Origin: Leptolyngbya sp. BC1307
Lineage (GTDB): Bacteria > Cyanobacteriota > Cyanobacteriia > Phormidesmidales > Phormidesmidaceae
NCBI RefSeq assembly: GCF_002286735.1
Contig: NZ_NRTA01000013.1
Span: forward strand, 47,723-111,722
Length of the DNA stretch: 64,000 nt
Direction of reading: 5' to 3'
Under the pieces are notes generated by a model. It was given only the letters and a program-made list of their open reading frames with translations, was not told where the DNA came from and searched no databases. Every line of letters starts with the position of its first letter. The first letter of the stretch is position 1. Made by a program: the position numbers and the translations under genes. Positions 53,972 to 64,000 of this stretch are shown in pieces.

Positions 53972-56900
53972 CTAACTACCGCTAATACGTGCAAGATCTC
54001 GCGCGTTTTCTTCAAATGCAGCAGACATGGCTTCGTCGTTGCTGAGGCCGTCGGCGAGGGCTTTTTGGATGTGTTGTAGGACGCGCTTGTAGTCGCGGGG
54101 CATGACTTTGACGATTTTGGGGAGGGTGGTTTCCCAGTCGGTTAGGAGAGATTTGGCGCGATCGCTCCCCGTCCAGTCCGCATGTTGCTGAACAATGTCT
54201 CGCAGCTCCTGACTTTCGCCCGTGGTTTCAATGCGCTCTAAGTCCACCATCTCGGTATTGCAGCGAGTCGCAAAGTCTCCGGCTTCGTCCAGCACATAGG
54301 CAACGCCACCGCTCATGCCCGCTGCGAAGTTGCGCCCGGTGAGGCCCAAGATGACGGTTTTGCCACCGGTCATATACTCGCAGCCGTGGTCGCCGACGCC
54401 TTCGACAACTGCCGTCGCGCCAGAGTTGCGCACGCAGAAGCGTTCTCCGGCAATGCCGCTGATATAGGCTTCGCCGCCGGTCGCTCCGTACAGAGCCACG
54501 TTACCCGCAATGATGTTGTCTGCGGCTACCAGGGTAGAAGATTTGGCAGGGTAGAGAACAATCTTGCCGCCGCTGAGACCTTTGCCAATGTAGTCGTTGG
54601 CGTCGCCTTCTAGCTCCAGGGTCATTCCTTTGGGTATGAAAGCGCCGAAGCTCTGACCAGCGGTGCCCTGAAAATGCAAATGCACGGTGTCTTCGGGCAG
54701 TCCCTGTTCGTGGTTTTTGGTAATTTCGTTGCCGACAATTGTACCGACAACGCGGTGGATGTTGTTGATGGGCAAGGTTGCTTTGACGGGTTCTCCTTTT
54801 TGAATGGCGGGCTGGCAAATCTCTAGGAGCTGAGTCATGTCGAGAGATTTGTCTAGGCCGTGGTCTTGGGCCACAGTGCAGTAGCGCCCCACTTCCGGGC
54901 CGACTTCCGGCTGATAGAGCAGCGCAGAGAGGTCGATGCCTTTGGCCTTCCAGTGATCTACAGCCGTTTTAGCAGCAAGGACATCGGTGCGTCCGACCAT
55001 TTCATTGAGTGAGCGGAAGCCGAGTTCGGCCATAATCTCGCGGGTTTCTTGGGCGATGAATTTCATGAAGTTCACCGCGTGAGCCGGATCGCCTTTGAAC
55101 TGTTTGCGCAGCTCGGGGTTTTGGGTGGCGACACCGACCGGGCAGGTGTTGAGATGGCACACGCGCATCATAATGCAGCCCAAAGAGATTAAGGGTGCGG
55201 TAGAAAAGCCGAATTCTTCTGCGCCGAGGAGAGCGGCGATCGCGACATCCCGCCCCGTCTTCATCTGCCCATCGGTCTCAATTACAATCCGGCTGCGCAA
55301 GTTGTTCAGCACCAGCGTTTGATGCGTCTCAGCCAGGCCCAGTTCCCAGGGCAAGCCCGCGTGCTTGATCGAAGTCTGGGGCGAAGCGCCTGTACCCCCA
55401 TCGAAGCCCGAAATTAGCACCACATCTGCATGAGCTTTGGCCACGCCAGCAGCAATCGTGCCCACCCCGACTTCGGAAACTAGCTTAACGCTGACTCGGG
55501 CTTCCCGGTTGGCATTTTTAAGGTCGTGAATCAGCTCAGCGAGATCTTCAATCGAGTAAATGTCGTGGTGCGGCGGCGGCGAGATTAAACCGACTCCAGG
55601 TGTAGAGTTCCGTACCTTGGCAATCCACGGATACACCTTTTTACCGGGAAGCTGTCCGCCCTCCCCCGGCTTAGCGCCCTGAGCCATTTTGATCTGTAGC
55701 TCTTTTGCCTTAGTGAGATACAGACTGTTCACCCCAAAGCGACCGGATGCGACCTGTTTAATGGCGCTGTTTTTCGAGTCGCCCTGTTCGTTTGTCCAGG
55801 TGTAGCGGGCCGGATCTTCGCCGCCTTCGCCGGTATTAGAGCGTCCGCCGATGCGGTTCATGGCGATCGCCAGGGTCTCATGCGCTTCCTGCGAAATCGA
55901 TCCGTAGCTCATCGCGCCAGTCTTAAAGCGACTCATGATCGCCTCGACCGACTCCACCTCTTCGATTGGGATAGGTGCCTGTGGCTGAAAGTCCAACAGA
56001 TCGCGCAGTCGGAAGAAGTTTTTGCCCTGTTCATTGACCAGCGCCGAATACTTTTTGAATAGCGCATAGTCGCCGTCTCGCGTTGCCTGTTGCAGCGTAT
56101 GAATACTCTGCGGGCTGAGCAGGTGAGCCTCGCCGTCTTTGCGCCACTGATACTCGCCGCCCACGTCGAGCGTCGCCGCGTTGTGAGTGTTGGTCGTGGG
56201 CCGATCTGGGAAGGCATGACGATGGCGCATAATCGCTTCTTTAGCAATCACATCGAGCCCGACGCCCTGAATGCGCGAAGCCGTCCAGGTAAAGTACTTT
56301 TCAATCACCGACTGATTGAGCCCGATCGCTTCAAAAATCTGTGCGCCCCGGTAGCTTTGCAGTGTCGAGATGCCGATTTTGGCGGCGACTTTGGTAACGC
56401 CCTTAGTGGTCGCTTTGATGTAGTTTTTGCAAGCCGTTTTGTACTCGATGCCGCGCAGCAGATTTTCGTTGATCATCTGCTGGAATGTCTCAAAGGCCAT
56501 GTAGGGATTAATTGCGCCGCAGCCGTAGCCCAACAGCACGGCAAAGTGATGTACCTCGCGCGGTTCGCCCGATTCGAGCACGATCCCGATGCGGGTACGC
56601 GACCCGTTGCGAATCAGGTGGTGGTGCAGTCCGGCAACGGCGAGCAGGGCCGGAATCGGCGCACGGTTTTGAGCAATGTCACGGTCGGAGAGGATCAAAA
56701 TTTCGTGGTTGGCCGCGATCGCCTCATCTGCCTTTAAACACAGCGCTTCCATCGCGCCTGCCAAGCCCGCTTCACCCGCATCCGGATCGAACAAAATCGG
56801 CAGCACAGCCGTCTTAAACTTGGTATTGTGCTTGATTTTAGCTAGCTCATCATCGGTGATAAACGGCGTTTTGAGCTGGAGCAGATGGCAGCTCTGAGGC

Positions 56901-58612
56901 TCCGGCTCTAGCAGATTGCGCTCAGCGCCGATGGTGGTAGTTGCTGAGGTGATAATCTCCTCGCGAATAGAGTCAATCGGCGGGTTAGTCACCTGGGCAA
57001 AGAGCTGCTGAAAATAGTTGTAAAGCAGCTTGGGCCGGTTAGAAAGCACTGACAAAGGCGTATCGGTGCCCATTGCACCAATCGCTTCTACGCCGTTTTG
57101 GCCCATAGGCGAAAGCAGCATTCGCAGTTCTTCAAAGGTGTAGCCAAAGGCCATCTGCCGCTGAGTGACCGCGTCGTCTGTTGGGGCTGTTACTATTTCT
57201 TCAGGCGCAGGCAGGTGATCCAAAGTCACCAGGTACTGATCGAGCCATTCCTGGTAGGGTTCGGCAGCTGTAATCTGTTGCTTAATCTCTTCATCGGGAA
57301 TAATTCGCCCTGCTTGGGTATCGACCAGGAACATTTTTCCCGGTTCGAGTCGGCCCTTTTTGACAATATCTTCAGGCGGTACGGGCAGTACTCCCGCTTC
57401 AGATGCCATAATCACCCGGTCGTCTTTAGTCACGTAGTAGCGACCGGGGCGCAGACCATTTCTATCGAGTACCGCTCCCATCTGAGTGCCGTCAGTGAAG
57501 GCAATTGAAGCAGGGCCATCCCACGGCTCAATTAGGCAGGAATGATACTCGTAAAAGGCTTTTTTCTGGGCGTCCATTGACTGGTGACCTGACCAGGGCT
57601 CGGGCACCATCATCATCAGGGCGTGGGGGAGCGATCGCCCGCTCAAGCTCAGCAGTTCTAGCGTATTGTCAAAAATGGTCGAGTCGCTGCCGTCCATGTT
57701 GATCAGCGGTCTCGCCCGGTCGAGATCTTCGCCAAACTGCTCAGAGTGAAACATCGACTGCCGCGCCGTCATCCAGTTGATATTGCCGCGCAGGGTGTTG
57801 ATTTCGCCATTGTGAGCGATGTAGCGGTAGGGGTGCGATCGCTCCCAGCTCGGAAAGGTATTCGTACTAAAGCGCGAATGCACCAGGGCCAAAGCGCTCT
57901 CCAGATCGGGATTCTGCAAGTCCAGGTAGTACTTCTCTACCTGCTCAGGCATCAGCATGCCTTTGTACACAATCGTCCGGCAGGAAACGCTGGCGACGTA
58001 CCAGTACTTGCCGATGACGCCTCGGATGGCACTGTGCGATCGCTTGCGCACCACGTACAGCTTGCGCTCGAAAGCCAGTTCGTCAGCAGCGTCATCGACC
58101 GCTGAGCCACGCCCGATAAAGGCTTGCTGCATAAAGGGTTCACTCGCTTGTGCGGTCGGCCCCAGAGAAGCATTGTCAGTCGGCACATCCCGCCAACCCA
58201 TCACTTTTAAGCCTGCTTCAGCGGTCACCTGCTCAAAGGCTTTGCGTCCTTGCGACCGCGCCTCTGCGTCCGGGCTTGCGAAAATCATCGCTACACCGTA
58301 CTGCCCTGCTGCGGGCAGCTTGATCCCCTCTGCTGCCGCTGCTTTGACCATAAACCGATGCGGAATTTGCAGCAAAATGCCCGCGCCGTCGCCCGTGTTC
58401 GGCTCGGCTCCAACCGCGCCCCGGTGATCGAGATTCAGCAGGATAGTCAAGCCCTGTTGAACAATATCGTGAGAAGTCTGGCCCTTCATCTGCACAACAA
58501 AGCCTACGCCGCAAGCGTCATGCTCATGCTGCGGATCGTACAGACCCTGCCGAGGCGGTGCGGTCGTGGCGCGATTTGAGGGGCTGTCGATAATTTGGTG
58601 GGAAGGAGCCAT
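53972..58612 (-). CDS. gltB: Glutamate synthase large (alpha) subunit, NAD(P)H type
   Basis: 1546 aa, normal length. It transfers the amide of glutamine to 2-oxoglutarate, giving two glutamates. The first 33 residues are a propeptide; HDACGVGFV then gives the N-terminal nucleophile Cys 34 of the glutaminase domain. Further: a central domain, the FMN-binding synthase domain with [12 protein letters not shown] and [13 protein letters not shown], the 3Fe-4S ligands in [13 protein letters not shown], and a C-terminal beta-helix ([27 protein letters not shown] by region). It works with GltD. Upstream lies the palindrome cluster at 58677-58706. Confidence 0.97.
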   Translation of the reverse strand: MAPSHQIIDSPSNRATTAPPRQGLYDPQHEHDACGVGFVVQMKGQTSHDIVQQGLTILLNLDHRGAVGAEPNTGDGAGILLQIPHRFMVKAAAAEGIKLPAAGQYGVAMIFASPDAEARSQGRKAFEQVTAEAGLKVMGWRDVPTDNASLGPTAQASEPFMQQAFIGRGSAVDDAADELAFERKLYVVRKRSHSAIRGVIGKYWYVASVSCRTIVYKGMLMPEQVEKYYLDLQNPDLESALALVHSRFSTNTFPSWERSHPYRYIAHNGEINTLRGNINWMTARQSMFHSEQFGEDLDRARPLINMDGSDSTIFDNTLELLSLSGRSLPHALMMMVPEPWSGHQSMDAQKKAFYEYHSCLIEPWDGPASIAFTDGTQMGAVLDRNGLRPGRYYVTKDDRVIMASEAGVLPVPPEDIVKKGRLEPGKMFLVDTQAGRIIPDEEIKQQITAAEPYQEWLDQYLVTLDHLPAPEEIVTAPTDDAVTQRQMAFGYTFEELRMLLSPMGQNGVEAIGAMGTDTPLSVLSNRPKLLYNYFQQLFAQVTNPPIDSIREEIITSATTTIGAERNLLEPEPQSCHLLQLKTPFITDDELAKIKHNTKFKTAVLPILFDPDAGEAGLAGAMEALCLKADEAIAANHEILILSDRDIAQNRAPIPALLAVAGLHHHLIRNGSRTRIGIVLESGEPREVHHFAVLLGYGCGAINPYMAFETFQQMINENLLRGIEYKTACKNYIKATTKGVTKVAAKIGISTLQSYRGAQIFEAIGLNQSVIEKYFTWTASRIQGVGLDVIAKEAIMRHRHAFPDRPTTNTHNAATLDVGGEYQWRKDGEAHLLSPQSIHTLQQATRDGDYALFKKYSALVNEQGKNFFRLRDLLDFQPQAPIPIEEVESVEAIMSRFKTGAMSYGSISQEAHETLAIAMNRIGGRSNTGEGGEDPARYTWTNEQGDSKNSAIKQVASGRFGVNSLYLTKAKELQIKMAQGAKPGEGGQLPGKKVYPWIAKVRNSTPGVGLISPPPHHDIYSIEDLAELIHDLKNANREARVSVKLVSEVGVGTIAAGVAKAHADVVLISGFDGGTGASPQTSIKHAGLPWELGLAETHQTLVLNNLRSRIVIETDGQMKTGRDVAIAALLGAEEFGFSTAPLISLGCIMMRVCHLNTCPVGVATQNPELRKQFKGDPAHAVNFMKFIAQETREIMAELGFRSLNEMVGRTDVLAAKTAVDHWKAKGIDLSALLYQPEVGPEVGRYCTVAQDHGLDKSLDMTQLLEICQPAIQKGEPVKATLPINNIHRVVGTIVGNEITKNHEQGLPEDTVHLHFQGTAGQSFGAFIPKGMTLELEGDANDYIGKGLSGGKIVLYPAKSSTLVAADNIIAGNVALYGATGGEAYISGIAGERFCVRNSGATAVVEGVGDHGCEYMTGGKTVILGLTGRNFAAGMSGGVAYVLDEAGDFATRCNTEMVDLERIETTGESQELRDIVQQHADWTGSDRAKSLLTDWETTLPKIVKVMPRDYKRVLQHIQKALADGLSNDEAMSAAFEENARDLARISGS

Positions 58613-58908
58613 CGCAAAGAAACCGGAGGAGGGAGGGACAGTCGCCGACTCAAGATCATCTCATCGCGCGGGAAAGTTTTCTATAGAAAATTTCTAAGGA
58701 TAGAAAAACCACCGCATAGAAATAACGCCGTGGAGAGATGCTGAGTATCAAAAAGTGGACTTCTATTATCTCTCAAGGAAGAGAATGGGAGGGTTGGCTT
58801 AACAAAAACAGAGAATGGCTTAATAAAAGCATCAAAACTGTTACAAAAGGATCGCTTGAACCGTAATCTACAGCACTTTATTTTTCCACTTAATTTCCAC
58901 TTATTTTT
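58613..58908. other. Intergenic region upstream of gltB and downstream of urtE
   Basis: 296 bp. It has the palindromic cluster (58677-58706), and close to urtE two copies of TTTCCACTTA (58878-58898) followed by seven T. No gene is seen. The segments AGAGAATGG(G) and GGCTTAA(C/T)AAAA at about 58780-58830 form an imperfect direct repeat. Confidence 0.55.
58677..58706. promoter_or_regulatory. Palindrome pair upstream of gltB
   Basis: TTTTCTATAGAAAA (58677-58690) is a perfect 14-bp palindrome. Next to it TTTCTA (58691-58696) and TAGAAA (58701-58706) form another, and a further TAGAAA lies at 58717-58722. They end about 65 bp upstream of the gltB ATG (58612), in the promoter. A transcription factor of the LysR or another dimeric type could bind (inference). 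Confidence 0.55.
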
Positions 58909-59658
58909 TTATACCGCCAGGAAGCGCTGAATCACGTCACCGTTGAGTTCGCTCGCTTCTCCGGAGGCGACAATACCGCCTTTTTGCATGGCGTAGTAGT
59001 AGTCAGCCTGCTGAGCAAAGTGCAGGTGTTGCTCCACGAGTAAGACAGATACGCCTGTGGTCTCGACGATCTGGCGCACGGCGTTTTCAATGTCGAGAAT
59101 GATCGAGGGCTGAATGCCTTCGGTGGGTTCATCAAGTACGAGTAGCTGAGGGCGACCCATCAGGGCGCGGGCGATCGCCAACTGCTGCTGCTGTCCGCCG
59201 CTCAGGTCACCGCCCATGCGTGAAAACATCTGCTTGAGCACCGGGAAAAGCTGCACAATATCGTCGGGGATCGTCGCGCTGCCTGAGCGTTTGGCATTGG
59301 CCTCCAGACCGATCAGTAAGTTCTCTTTGACCGTCAGCCGGGGGATGATTTCGCGGCCCTGAGGGACGTAGCTGATGCCGCGCCGGGCTCGCTGGTTGGT
59401 GCGCAAGGGGAGGAGCGATCGCCCCTGATAGTCAATCTGGCCGCTGCGGGGCTGCAACAGTCCCATCACCGTTTTTAGCAGCGTGGTTTTGCCGACGCCG
59501 TTGCGACCGATCAGGCAGACCATTTTGCCAGCCGGGATCGTCATATCGACATCGCGCAAGATATGGCTTTCGCCGTAATAAACGTTCAGGCTGGAGATTT
59601 TGAGCGTCGGCGCGGTGGCTGAAGGCGGAACAGCAGGCGGAGTATCGGTTTGGATCAT
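58909..59658 (-). CDS. urtE: Urea ABC transporter, ATP-binding subunit UrtE
   Basis: 249 aa. ATPase motifs: Walker A GRNGVGKTT, signature LSGGQQQQLAIARAL, Walker B LLVLDEPTEGIQPS. It drives uptake of urea, and possibly short amides, with UrtD. The LNVYYGESHILRDVDM N-terminus and the size fit the LivF-like branch that UrtE belongs to. Last gene of the cluster, 26 bp after urtD. Confidence 0.94.
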   Translation of the reverse strand: MIQTDTPPAVPPSATAPTLKISSLNVYYGESHILRDVDMTIPAGKMVCLIGRNGVGKTTLLKTVMGLLQPRSGQIDYQGRSLLPLRTNQRARRGISYVPQGREIIPRLTVKENLLIGLEANAKRSGSATIPDDIVQLFPVLKQMFSRMGGDLSGGQQQQLAIARALMGRPQLLVLDEPTEGIQPSIILDIENAVRQIVETTGVSVLLVEQHLHFAQQADYYYAMQKGGIVASGEASELNGDVIQRFLAV

Positions 59659-59684
59659 AAGACAGTCACAAATTAATCAATGTT

Positions 59685-60479
59685 TTACATGGCATCGGGG
59701 TCGCCCAGATACACCTTAATCACGCGGGGATCGCTTTGGATGTCATCCATTGAGCCTTCGCAGAGAACGCTGCCTTCATGCAGGACGGTCACCTGCTCCT
59801 GGGCAATTTGCCGGACGAATTCCATATCGTGCTCAATCACAATTACGCCGTGACTTTCAGCTAGCGACAGCAGCAGTTCACCGGTTCGCTCGGTCTCTTC
59901 ATCAGTCAACCCCGCCACCGGCTCATCCACCAGGAGTAAATCCGGCGATTGTGCCACCAGCATGCCAATCTCTAGCCACTGCTTTTCACCGTGAGACAGC
60001 AAAGCCGCTGGAATATCCGCCTTGGCGCTCAGTCCGATGGTTTCGATCAGACCGCCAACGGTGCGGGCTTCTGCCTTTGGCGTCGGTGAAAACAGCGCGT
60101 TCCAAACGGTTTTAGTGCGCACGCAGGAGAGTTCTAAATTCTCTCTTGGCGTAAGGTTGAGATACACCCGAGGGGTCTGAAACTTGCGGCCAATGCCTAA
60201 GCGAGCGATCGCATGTTCAGGCATTGACCGAATATCTTTTCCCTTAAACAGCGCCCGCCCTTCAGTGGGCTGTACCTTGCCGGTAATCACGTCCAAAAAG
60301 GTGGTCTTCCCAGCGCCATTCGGGCCAATAATTACCCGCAGTTCCTGTCCGCCCATGGCAAAATTAAGCCCGTTAATCGCCTTAAAGCCATCGAAGCTGA
60401 CGGTGACATCTTCAATTTTCAGCAGCGGTGCAGCCGATTTACCAGTAGTAGTCTCCTTATTCGGCACTTGTGTCGTCAT
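59685..60479 (-). CDS. urtD: Urea ABC transporter, ATP-binding subunit UrtD
   Basis: 264 aa. Walker A GPNGAGKTT, signature LSHGEKQWLEIGMLVAQ (with SHGEKQ, usual for UrtD), Walker B LLLVDEPVAGLTDEE. The LivG-like branch. Its ATG lies inside the 3' end of urtC (23-bp overlap, 60457-60479), pointing to co-translation. The N-terminal 20 residues are a short disordered extension. Confidence 0.95.
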   Translation of the reverse strand: MTTQVPNKETTTGKSAAPLLKIEDVTVSFDGFKAINGLNFAMGGQELRVIIGPNGAGKTTFLDVITGKVQPTEGRALFKGKDIRSMPEHAIARLGIGRKFQTPRVYLNLTPRENLELSCVRTKTVWNALFSPTPKAEARTVGGLIETIGLSAKADIPAALLSHGEKQWLEIGMLVAQSPDLLLVDEPVAGLTDEETERTGELLLSLAESHGVIVIEHDMEFVRQIAQEQVTVLHEGSVLCEGSMDDIQSDPRVIKVYLGDPDAM

Positions 60480-61731
60480 AGTGACGCTTCTCCATGAATT
60501 GCGAGTTAGGACGTTGGGTCGCGGCGGGATCGGTGACTGGCGTAGTGGCCTGACCCGGCGGCGAGACCGCAGACTGACCGTACATTTCTGCCTCCTGACG
60601 AATGGTTTCGTCCACTTCTAGCTGAGGATAGGTCGCGCTTTGGCGGGGTTTACCCAGGAGTAGCCGCACCTGATCTGCCGCCCGATATCGCAGCCAGCCA
60701 ATAATCCCATCCGGCAGCACCGTCACCACAATCAAAAACAGCGCGCCCTGGAAAAACAGCCAAATTTCAGGATAGCTTTCACTCAGCAGCGCCCTGCCCC
60801 AGTTCACAGCCAGCGCCCCGATAATCGCCCCAATCAGTGTGCCGCGACCGCCCACCGCCACCCAGATCACCATCTCAATGGAGAAGGCAATGTCCATGTA
60901 CTGCGGGGAAACAATCCCCGACTGCACCGTGTAAAGTGCGCCCGCCACCCCGGCAATGCCGCCAGAGACCGCAAACACCAGCACTTTAAAGGCAGTCGGA
61001 TCGTAGCCGGAGAACCGCACCCGGTTTTCGTCGTCGCGAATGGCGATCAGCATCCGGCCAAAGCGTCCGCTCGTGAGCCAGCGGCAGAGGGCGTAAGTCA
61101 GCGCCAGCATCACGACCGTGGTGCAGTAGAAGTAGAACTGAGCGCGATCGCCCCCCACCGACATCCCCAAAAACGTCGCCGTATTCGTCTTCAGTCCGTT
61201 CGTGCCGTTGATCAGCTCCTGCTGACCGTTAAAAAAGTTAAAAAAGACAACCAGCGCCGCCTGCGTCAGAATCGAGAAGTAAACGCCGCGAATGCGATTG
61301 CGAAAGACCAGATAGCCCAGCGCGCCCGCAATTAAGCTCGGGATCAGGACAATCGCCAGCAGCGTAAACGGGAAAGAATAAAACGGCTCCCAGAACCAGG
61401 GCAGTTCTGCAACGCCATACAGACTAAAGAAGTCAGGGATAGCATCGCCCATGCCCTGAAGCTGCAGGTACATCGCAAAGGCGTAGCCGCCCAAGGCAAA
61501 GAAAATGCCGTGCCCCAAGCTCAGTAGCCCGGTGAATCCCCAAATCAGGTCGATCCCCAAGGCCACAATCGCCAGCGAGAGAAAGCGACTGAGCAGACCC
61601 AGCCGGAAGCCGGAGATCATCAGCGGTACCAGGAAGATGAAGATGAGGGCGATCGCCGCCACCGCCAGCAGCTCCCAGCGGCGCTGCCCGGCCTTTGTAT
61701 CTGTTGTAGATTTCGTCAAAACACCTGACAT
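60457..61731 (-). CDS. urtC: Urea ABC transporter, permease UrtC
   Basis: 424 aa from ATG 61731 (an upstream open part, 22 codons, is basic and not family-like). About 8-9 membrane helices in a LivM-like fold: LAIVALGIDLIWGFTGLLSLGHG, LVFRNRIRGVYFSILTQA, and SPQYMDIAFSIEMVIWVAVGGRGTLIGAIIGA in sequence. A Pro/Thr/Gln-rich C-terminal tail of about 60 residues (after PRQSATYPQLEVDE) is unusual. It pairs with UrtB in the membrane. urtB ends 1 bp before this start. Confidence 0.93.
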   Translation of the reverse strand: MSGVLTKSTTDTKAGQRRWELLAVAAIALIFIFLVPLMISGFRLGLLSRFLSLAIVALGIDLIWGFTGLLSLGHGIFFALGGYAFAMYLQLQGMGDAIPDFFSLYGVAELPWFWEPFYSFPFTLLAIVLIPSLIAGALGYLVFRNRIRGVYFSILTQAALVVFFNFFNGQQELINGTNGLKTNTATFLGMSVGGDRAQFYFYCTTVVMLALTYALCRWLTSGRFGRMLIAIRDDENRVRFSGYDPTAFKVLVFAVSGGIAGVAGALYTVQSGIVSPQYMDIAFSIEMVIWVAVGGRGTLIGAIIGALAVNWGRALLSESYPEIWLFFQGALFLIVVTVLPDGIIGWLRYRAADQVRLLLGKPRQSATYPQLEVDETIRQEAEMYGQSAVSPPGQATTPVTDPAATQRPNSQFMEKRHYDDTSAE

Positions 61732-61732
61732 T

Positions 61733-62902
61733 TTAAACCTCTGCCGAGCGGCCTTTAGGCGGAAATAGCCCCGCCGGACGAGCCTGTAAGAACACAATAA
61801 TCAAGGCAAACACCATTACCTTGGCCATACTGGTCGTTGCAAAAAAGTTGAAGAAATCCGTCACCGGCTGCAGGCTCTCGTAAGAACTTAGCAGCAGCGG
61901 CACAGTGCCCGAACCCAGTAAATAGGTCAGTATGCCGATGGCTAGCGCTGCAATCACGCTGCCCAGTAAGTTGCCGACTCCACCGACAACGACGACCATA
62001 AAGGCATCGACGATGTAGTTCACGCCCAGGTTTGGCCCGACCGATCCCAGCAGCGTTACCGCAAATCCGGCCACGCCAGCCAAGCCAGAACCCAGTGCAA
62101 AGGTGACCGCATCGACCTGCGCAGTCGGAATTCCCAAGCAAGCGCTCATGTCACGGTTTTGAGTCACTGAACGAATGCGCAGACCCCAAGCCGATTTTTG
62201 CAAAAACCAGTAAACGCCAAACAAACAAACCAGCGTCAGCACAATAATAAACAGTCTGGAGATCGGAAACTGTAGCGAATCAGTCACCCGCAGGCTGCCC
62301 TGTAGCCACTGCGGCGCGCTCACATCCACATTACGGGTGCTGAACCAGGGGCGCTCTAGCTGAGCGTTGTCGTTGAGGCTGCTGCCGAGCGTCCAGGCGA
62401 TCGCCCCCGCCAAAATAAACAGCACCGTACTCGCCAAATTTTGTCTAGCCGCAGCTAGCCCAGCGCGACTCAGCAACCACTTGCCGCCAAAAAACAATCC
62501 ACAAAAAATCAGCAAACCCGCCACCATCGACCAGCTCACGCTGCGCACAAACTGCCGCAAAATCAGACTCACCCCCCACGTCGCCAGCAACGTTTCCAGC
62601 GGCCTGCCGTACAAGAAGCGAATTACCCCGCGCTCCAGCGCCAGCCCGACCAGCGCCGCCACCGCAAAAGCCAGCGGAATTGCCACCCAAATGTAGGCTC
62701 CCTGCCAGCTTTCGCCAAGTTGCTTGAAGCCGATCTGTACCACGTAAGTTGTATAGGCACCGAGCATCATCAGCTCGCCGTGAGCCAAGTTGATCACGCC
62801 CATTAGGCCAAATACAATCGCCAGCCCCAGCGCCACGATCAGCAGCACCGTGCCGATACTGATCCCGTTGAATACAGTCGTAATTAAGCCGTTTACATCC
62901 AT
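61733..62902 (-). CDS. urtB: Urea ABC transporter, permease UrtB
   Basis: 389 aa from ATG 62902, MDVNGLITTVFNGISIGTVLL; the longer upstream frame is not family-like. It has about 8 helices in a LivH-like fold with IVFGLMGVINLAHGELMMLGAY and VDAFMVVVVGGVGNLLGS. A central insert at about 160-235 (between helices) is longer than in LivH, and typical of UrtB. It forms the transmembrane channel with UrtC. Confidence 0.93.
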   Translation of the reverse strand: MDVNGLITTVFNGISIGTVLLIVALGLAIVFGLMGVINLAHGELMMLGAYTTYVVQIGFKQLGESWQGAYIWVAIPLAFAVAALVGLALERGVIRFLYGRPLETLLATWGVSLILRQFVRSVSWSMVAGLLIFCGLFFGGKWLLSRAGLAAARQNLASTVLFILAGAIAWTLGSSLNDNAQLERPWFSTRNVDVSAPQWLQGSLRVTDSLQFPISRLFIIVLTLVCLFGVYWFLQKSAWGLRIRSVTQNRDMSACLGIPTAQVDAVTFALGSGLAGVAGFAVTLLGSVGPNLGVNYIVDAFMVVVVGGVGNLLGSVIAALAIGILTYLLGSGTVPLLLSSYESLQPVTDFFNFFATTSMAKVMVFALIIVFLQARPAGLFPPKGRSAEV

Positions 62903-62973
62903 TTCAGTAGTTTCCGTCCCTTTTAAGCGAAATAGACCCCGGTGCTGTTTCTTACAAACAGCCGTCATCAAGT

Positions 62974-63007
62974 AAAAAGGGCCGGAAGTCTCGATAACCT
63001 TCGGCCC
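62974..63007 (-). terminator. Hairpin and T-run between urtA and urtB
   Basis: On the minus strand GGGCCG-AAG, a 10-nt loop, CTT-CCGGCCC and then TTTTT follow the urtA stop (stem of six GC-rich pairs plus AAG/CTT with one bulge; + strand 62979-63007, T-run at 62974-62978). It could end part of the transcripts after urtA. Confidence 0.65.
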
Positions 63008-63054
63008 AATCATCAGCAACTTAATTGAACATCTGCGTCAGTGAGCGTCAGCAG

Positions 63055-63960
63055 CTAGGTTCCCTCAGTCTTGTACTTGCCACCCTTCTCAGGATCAGCC
63101 CAGTCACAGGCATAGCCTTTGGTATCGGCTACGTACTGATTCCAGGGCACAGGTTCAACCGGCCCATCAGTCGATGAAACAATCTCAAAGAGACCATCGT
63201 CGCGCACTTCCCCAATCCGAACTGTCTTAGAGATGTGGTGGTTAGGCTGCATGATCACTGTCCCTTCAGGCGCATCAAAAGTTTGGCCATAAGCCGCTTC
63301 ACGCACCGCCGGAATATCTGTCGTACCTGCTTTTTCTACCGCCTGCGCCCACAGATATACCATGATGTAAGCCGCTTCCATCGGGTCATTAGTGACGCGA
63401 TCTTCACCGTACTTAGTCTTAAAGTCACTCACCCACTTCTCGTTCTCAGGACTCTCTACCGTTTGGAAGTAGTTCCAGGCCGCGTAGTGGCCAGTCAAAA
63501 ACTCAGGGCCAATCTGTCGGACTTCTTCTTCGGCAATGCTCACCGACATCACGGGGTATTTATCTGGCCCCATACCCGCGCTTTTCATTTGCTTGAAGAG
63601 GGCGACGTTACTATCTCCATTTAAGCTGTTAAAGATAACGCCACCATCGGGCAGGGCCTGTTTTATCTTGTTGATAACCGGCGTAACTTCTGAATTTCCC
63701 AAAGGCAGGTAATCTTCGCCGACGGTAGTGCCGCCCTTGGCTTTGAGCTGTTCTTTGATAATGTTGTTTGCGGTACGAGGAAAAACATAGTCAGACCCGA
63801 CCAGGAAGAATTCTTTGCCTTTGTTCTCTAAAAGCCAATCTACAGCAGGCTCGATTTGCTGGTTGGGGGCAGCGCCTGTGTAAAAGATATTTTGGGAACA
63901 CTCGGGCGCATCCAGATGTTGTGGGAGGACTTGCCAATAAGAAAAAAGGGATGAGATCAT
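63055..63960 (-). pseudogene. urtA: Urea ABC transporter substrate-binding protein UrtA, N-terminal part missing or replaced
   Basis: 301 aa. From about residue 20 the sequence is clearly UrtA: NIFYTGAAPNQQIEPAVDWL, FFLVGSDYVFPRTANN, EDYLPLGNSEVTPVI, GHYAAWNYFQTVESPEN, NHHISKTVRIGEVRDDGLF and GYACDWADPEKGGKYK. The expected 150 or so residues before this (signal peptide, lipobox, VFGCWTSASRKAVLP) are not found in the 40 bp left before the window edge, and a TGA closes the frame at 63985-63987. The piece LFSYWQVLPQHLDAPECS does not match the family. UrtA binds urea in the periplasm. As seen, it would not be exported, so I class it as disrupted, or as an assembly fault. Confidence 0.7.
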
Positions 63961-64000
63961 AGATCCCGTCCCAACAAAAACTAGTCATGATTGTATCTTC

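Overview
The window is chromosomal DNA from a cyanobacterium. The evidence is the very frequent palindrome GCGATCGC (the HIP1 motif of cyanobacteria), a Gun4 gene (regulator of chlorophyll synthesis), two caspase-like genes of the pseudo-orthocaspase type, a SmtB/ZiaR-type zinc sensor with its exporter, and many small families known mainly from cyanobacteria. No heterocyst gene, rRNA, tRNA, CRISPR array, intact insertion sequence or prophage was seen. The genus cannot be fixed by eye; a Leptolyngbya- or Synechococcales-like strain is a guess.

Region 1 (1-12 kb) is housekeeping: a diguanylate-cyclase tail, an AAA-less M41-like protease, a VanY-type carboxypeptidase, a phosphoribosyltransferase, a sugar:cation symporter, a YwqG-like protein, an ABC1/UbiB kinase, a HAD phosphatase, gun4, a NarL-type response regulator and icd. 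Region 2 (11-25.6 kb) holds unknown Pro/Ser-rich and coiled-coil proteins, a 730-aa pseudo-orthocaspase, small conserved proteins, a secreted TPR protein and a glycosyltransferase cluster with two GtrA paralogues. Region 3 (26-38.4 kb) carries a GDSL esterase, mnmA, sat, a second pseudo-orthocaspase with a Tat signal, clpB, gloA and eno. Region 4 (38.4-41.4 kb) is a zinc/cadmium resistance unit: cupin protein, SmtB-like sensor and P1B ATPase, with a visible operator.

Region 5 (41.4-52.4 kb) is an accessory island. It is rich in palindromic intergenic repeats and holds a DUF559 nuclease-like gene, a 1036-aa NB-ARC/STAND ATPase with ten near-identical 42-residue TPRs, a two-gene AAA+ ATPase/TPR module whose genes overlap by 8 bp, a small conserved protein, and a graveyard of broken genes (formylglycine-generating-enzyme-like and AhpC/TSA-like) next to a DUF2442 gene. 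A short copy of the gltD 3' end lies inside the graveyard, which points to rearrangement at that spot. This island is the best place to look for an undescribed signalling or conflict system.

Region 6 (52.4-64 kb) is a nitrogen block on the minus strand: urtA (its 5' part disrupted or replaced at the window edge), urtB, urtC, urtD, urtE, then gltB and gltD. Urea taken up by UrtABCDE would supply ammonium, which glutamine synthetase (not in the window) and the NADH-type glutamate synthase turn into glutamate.
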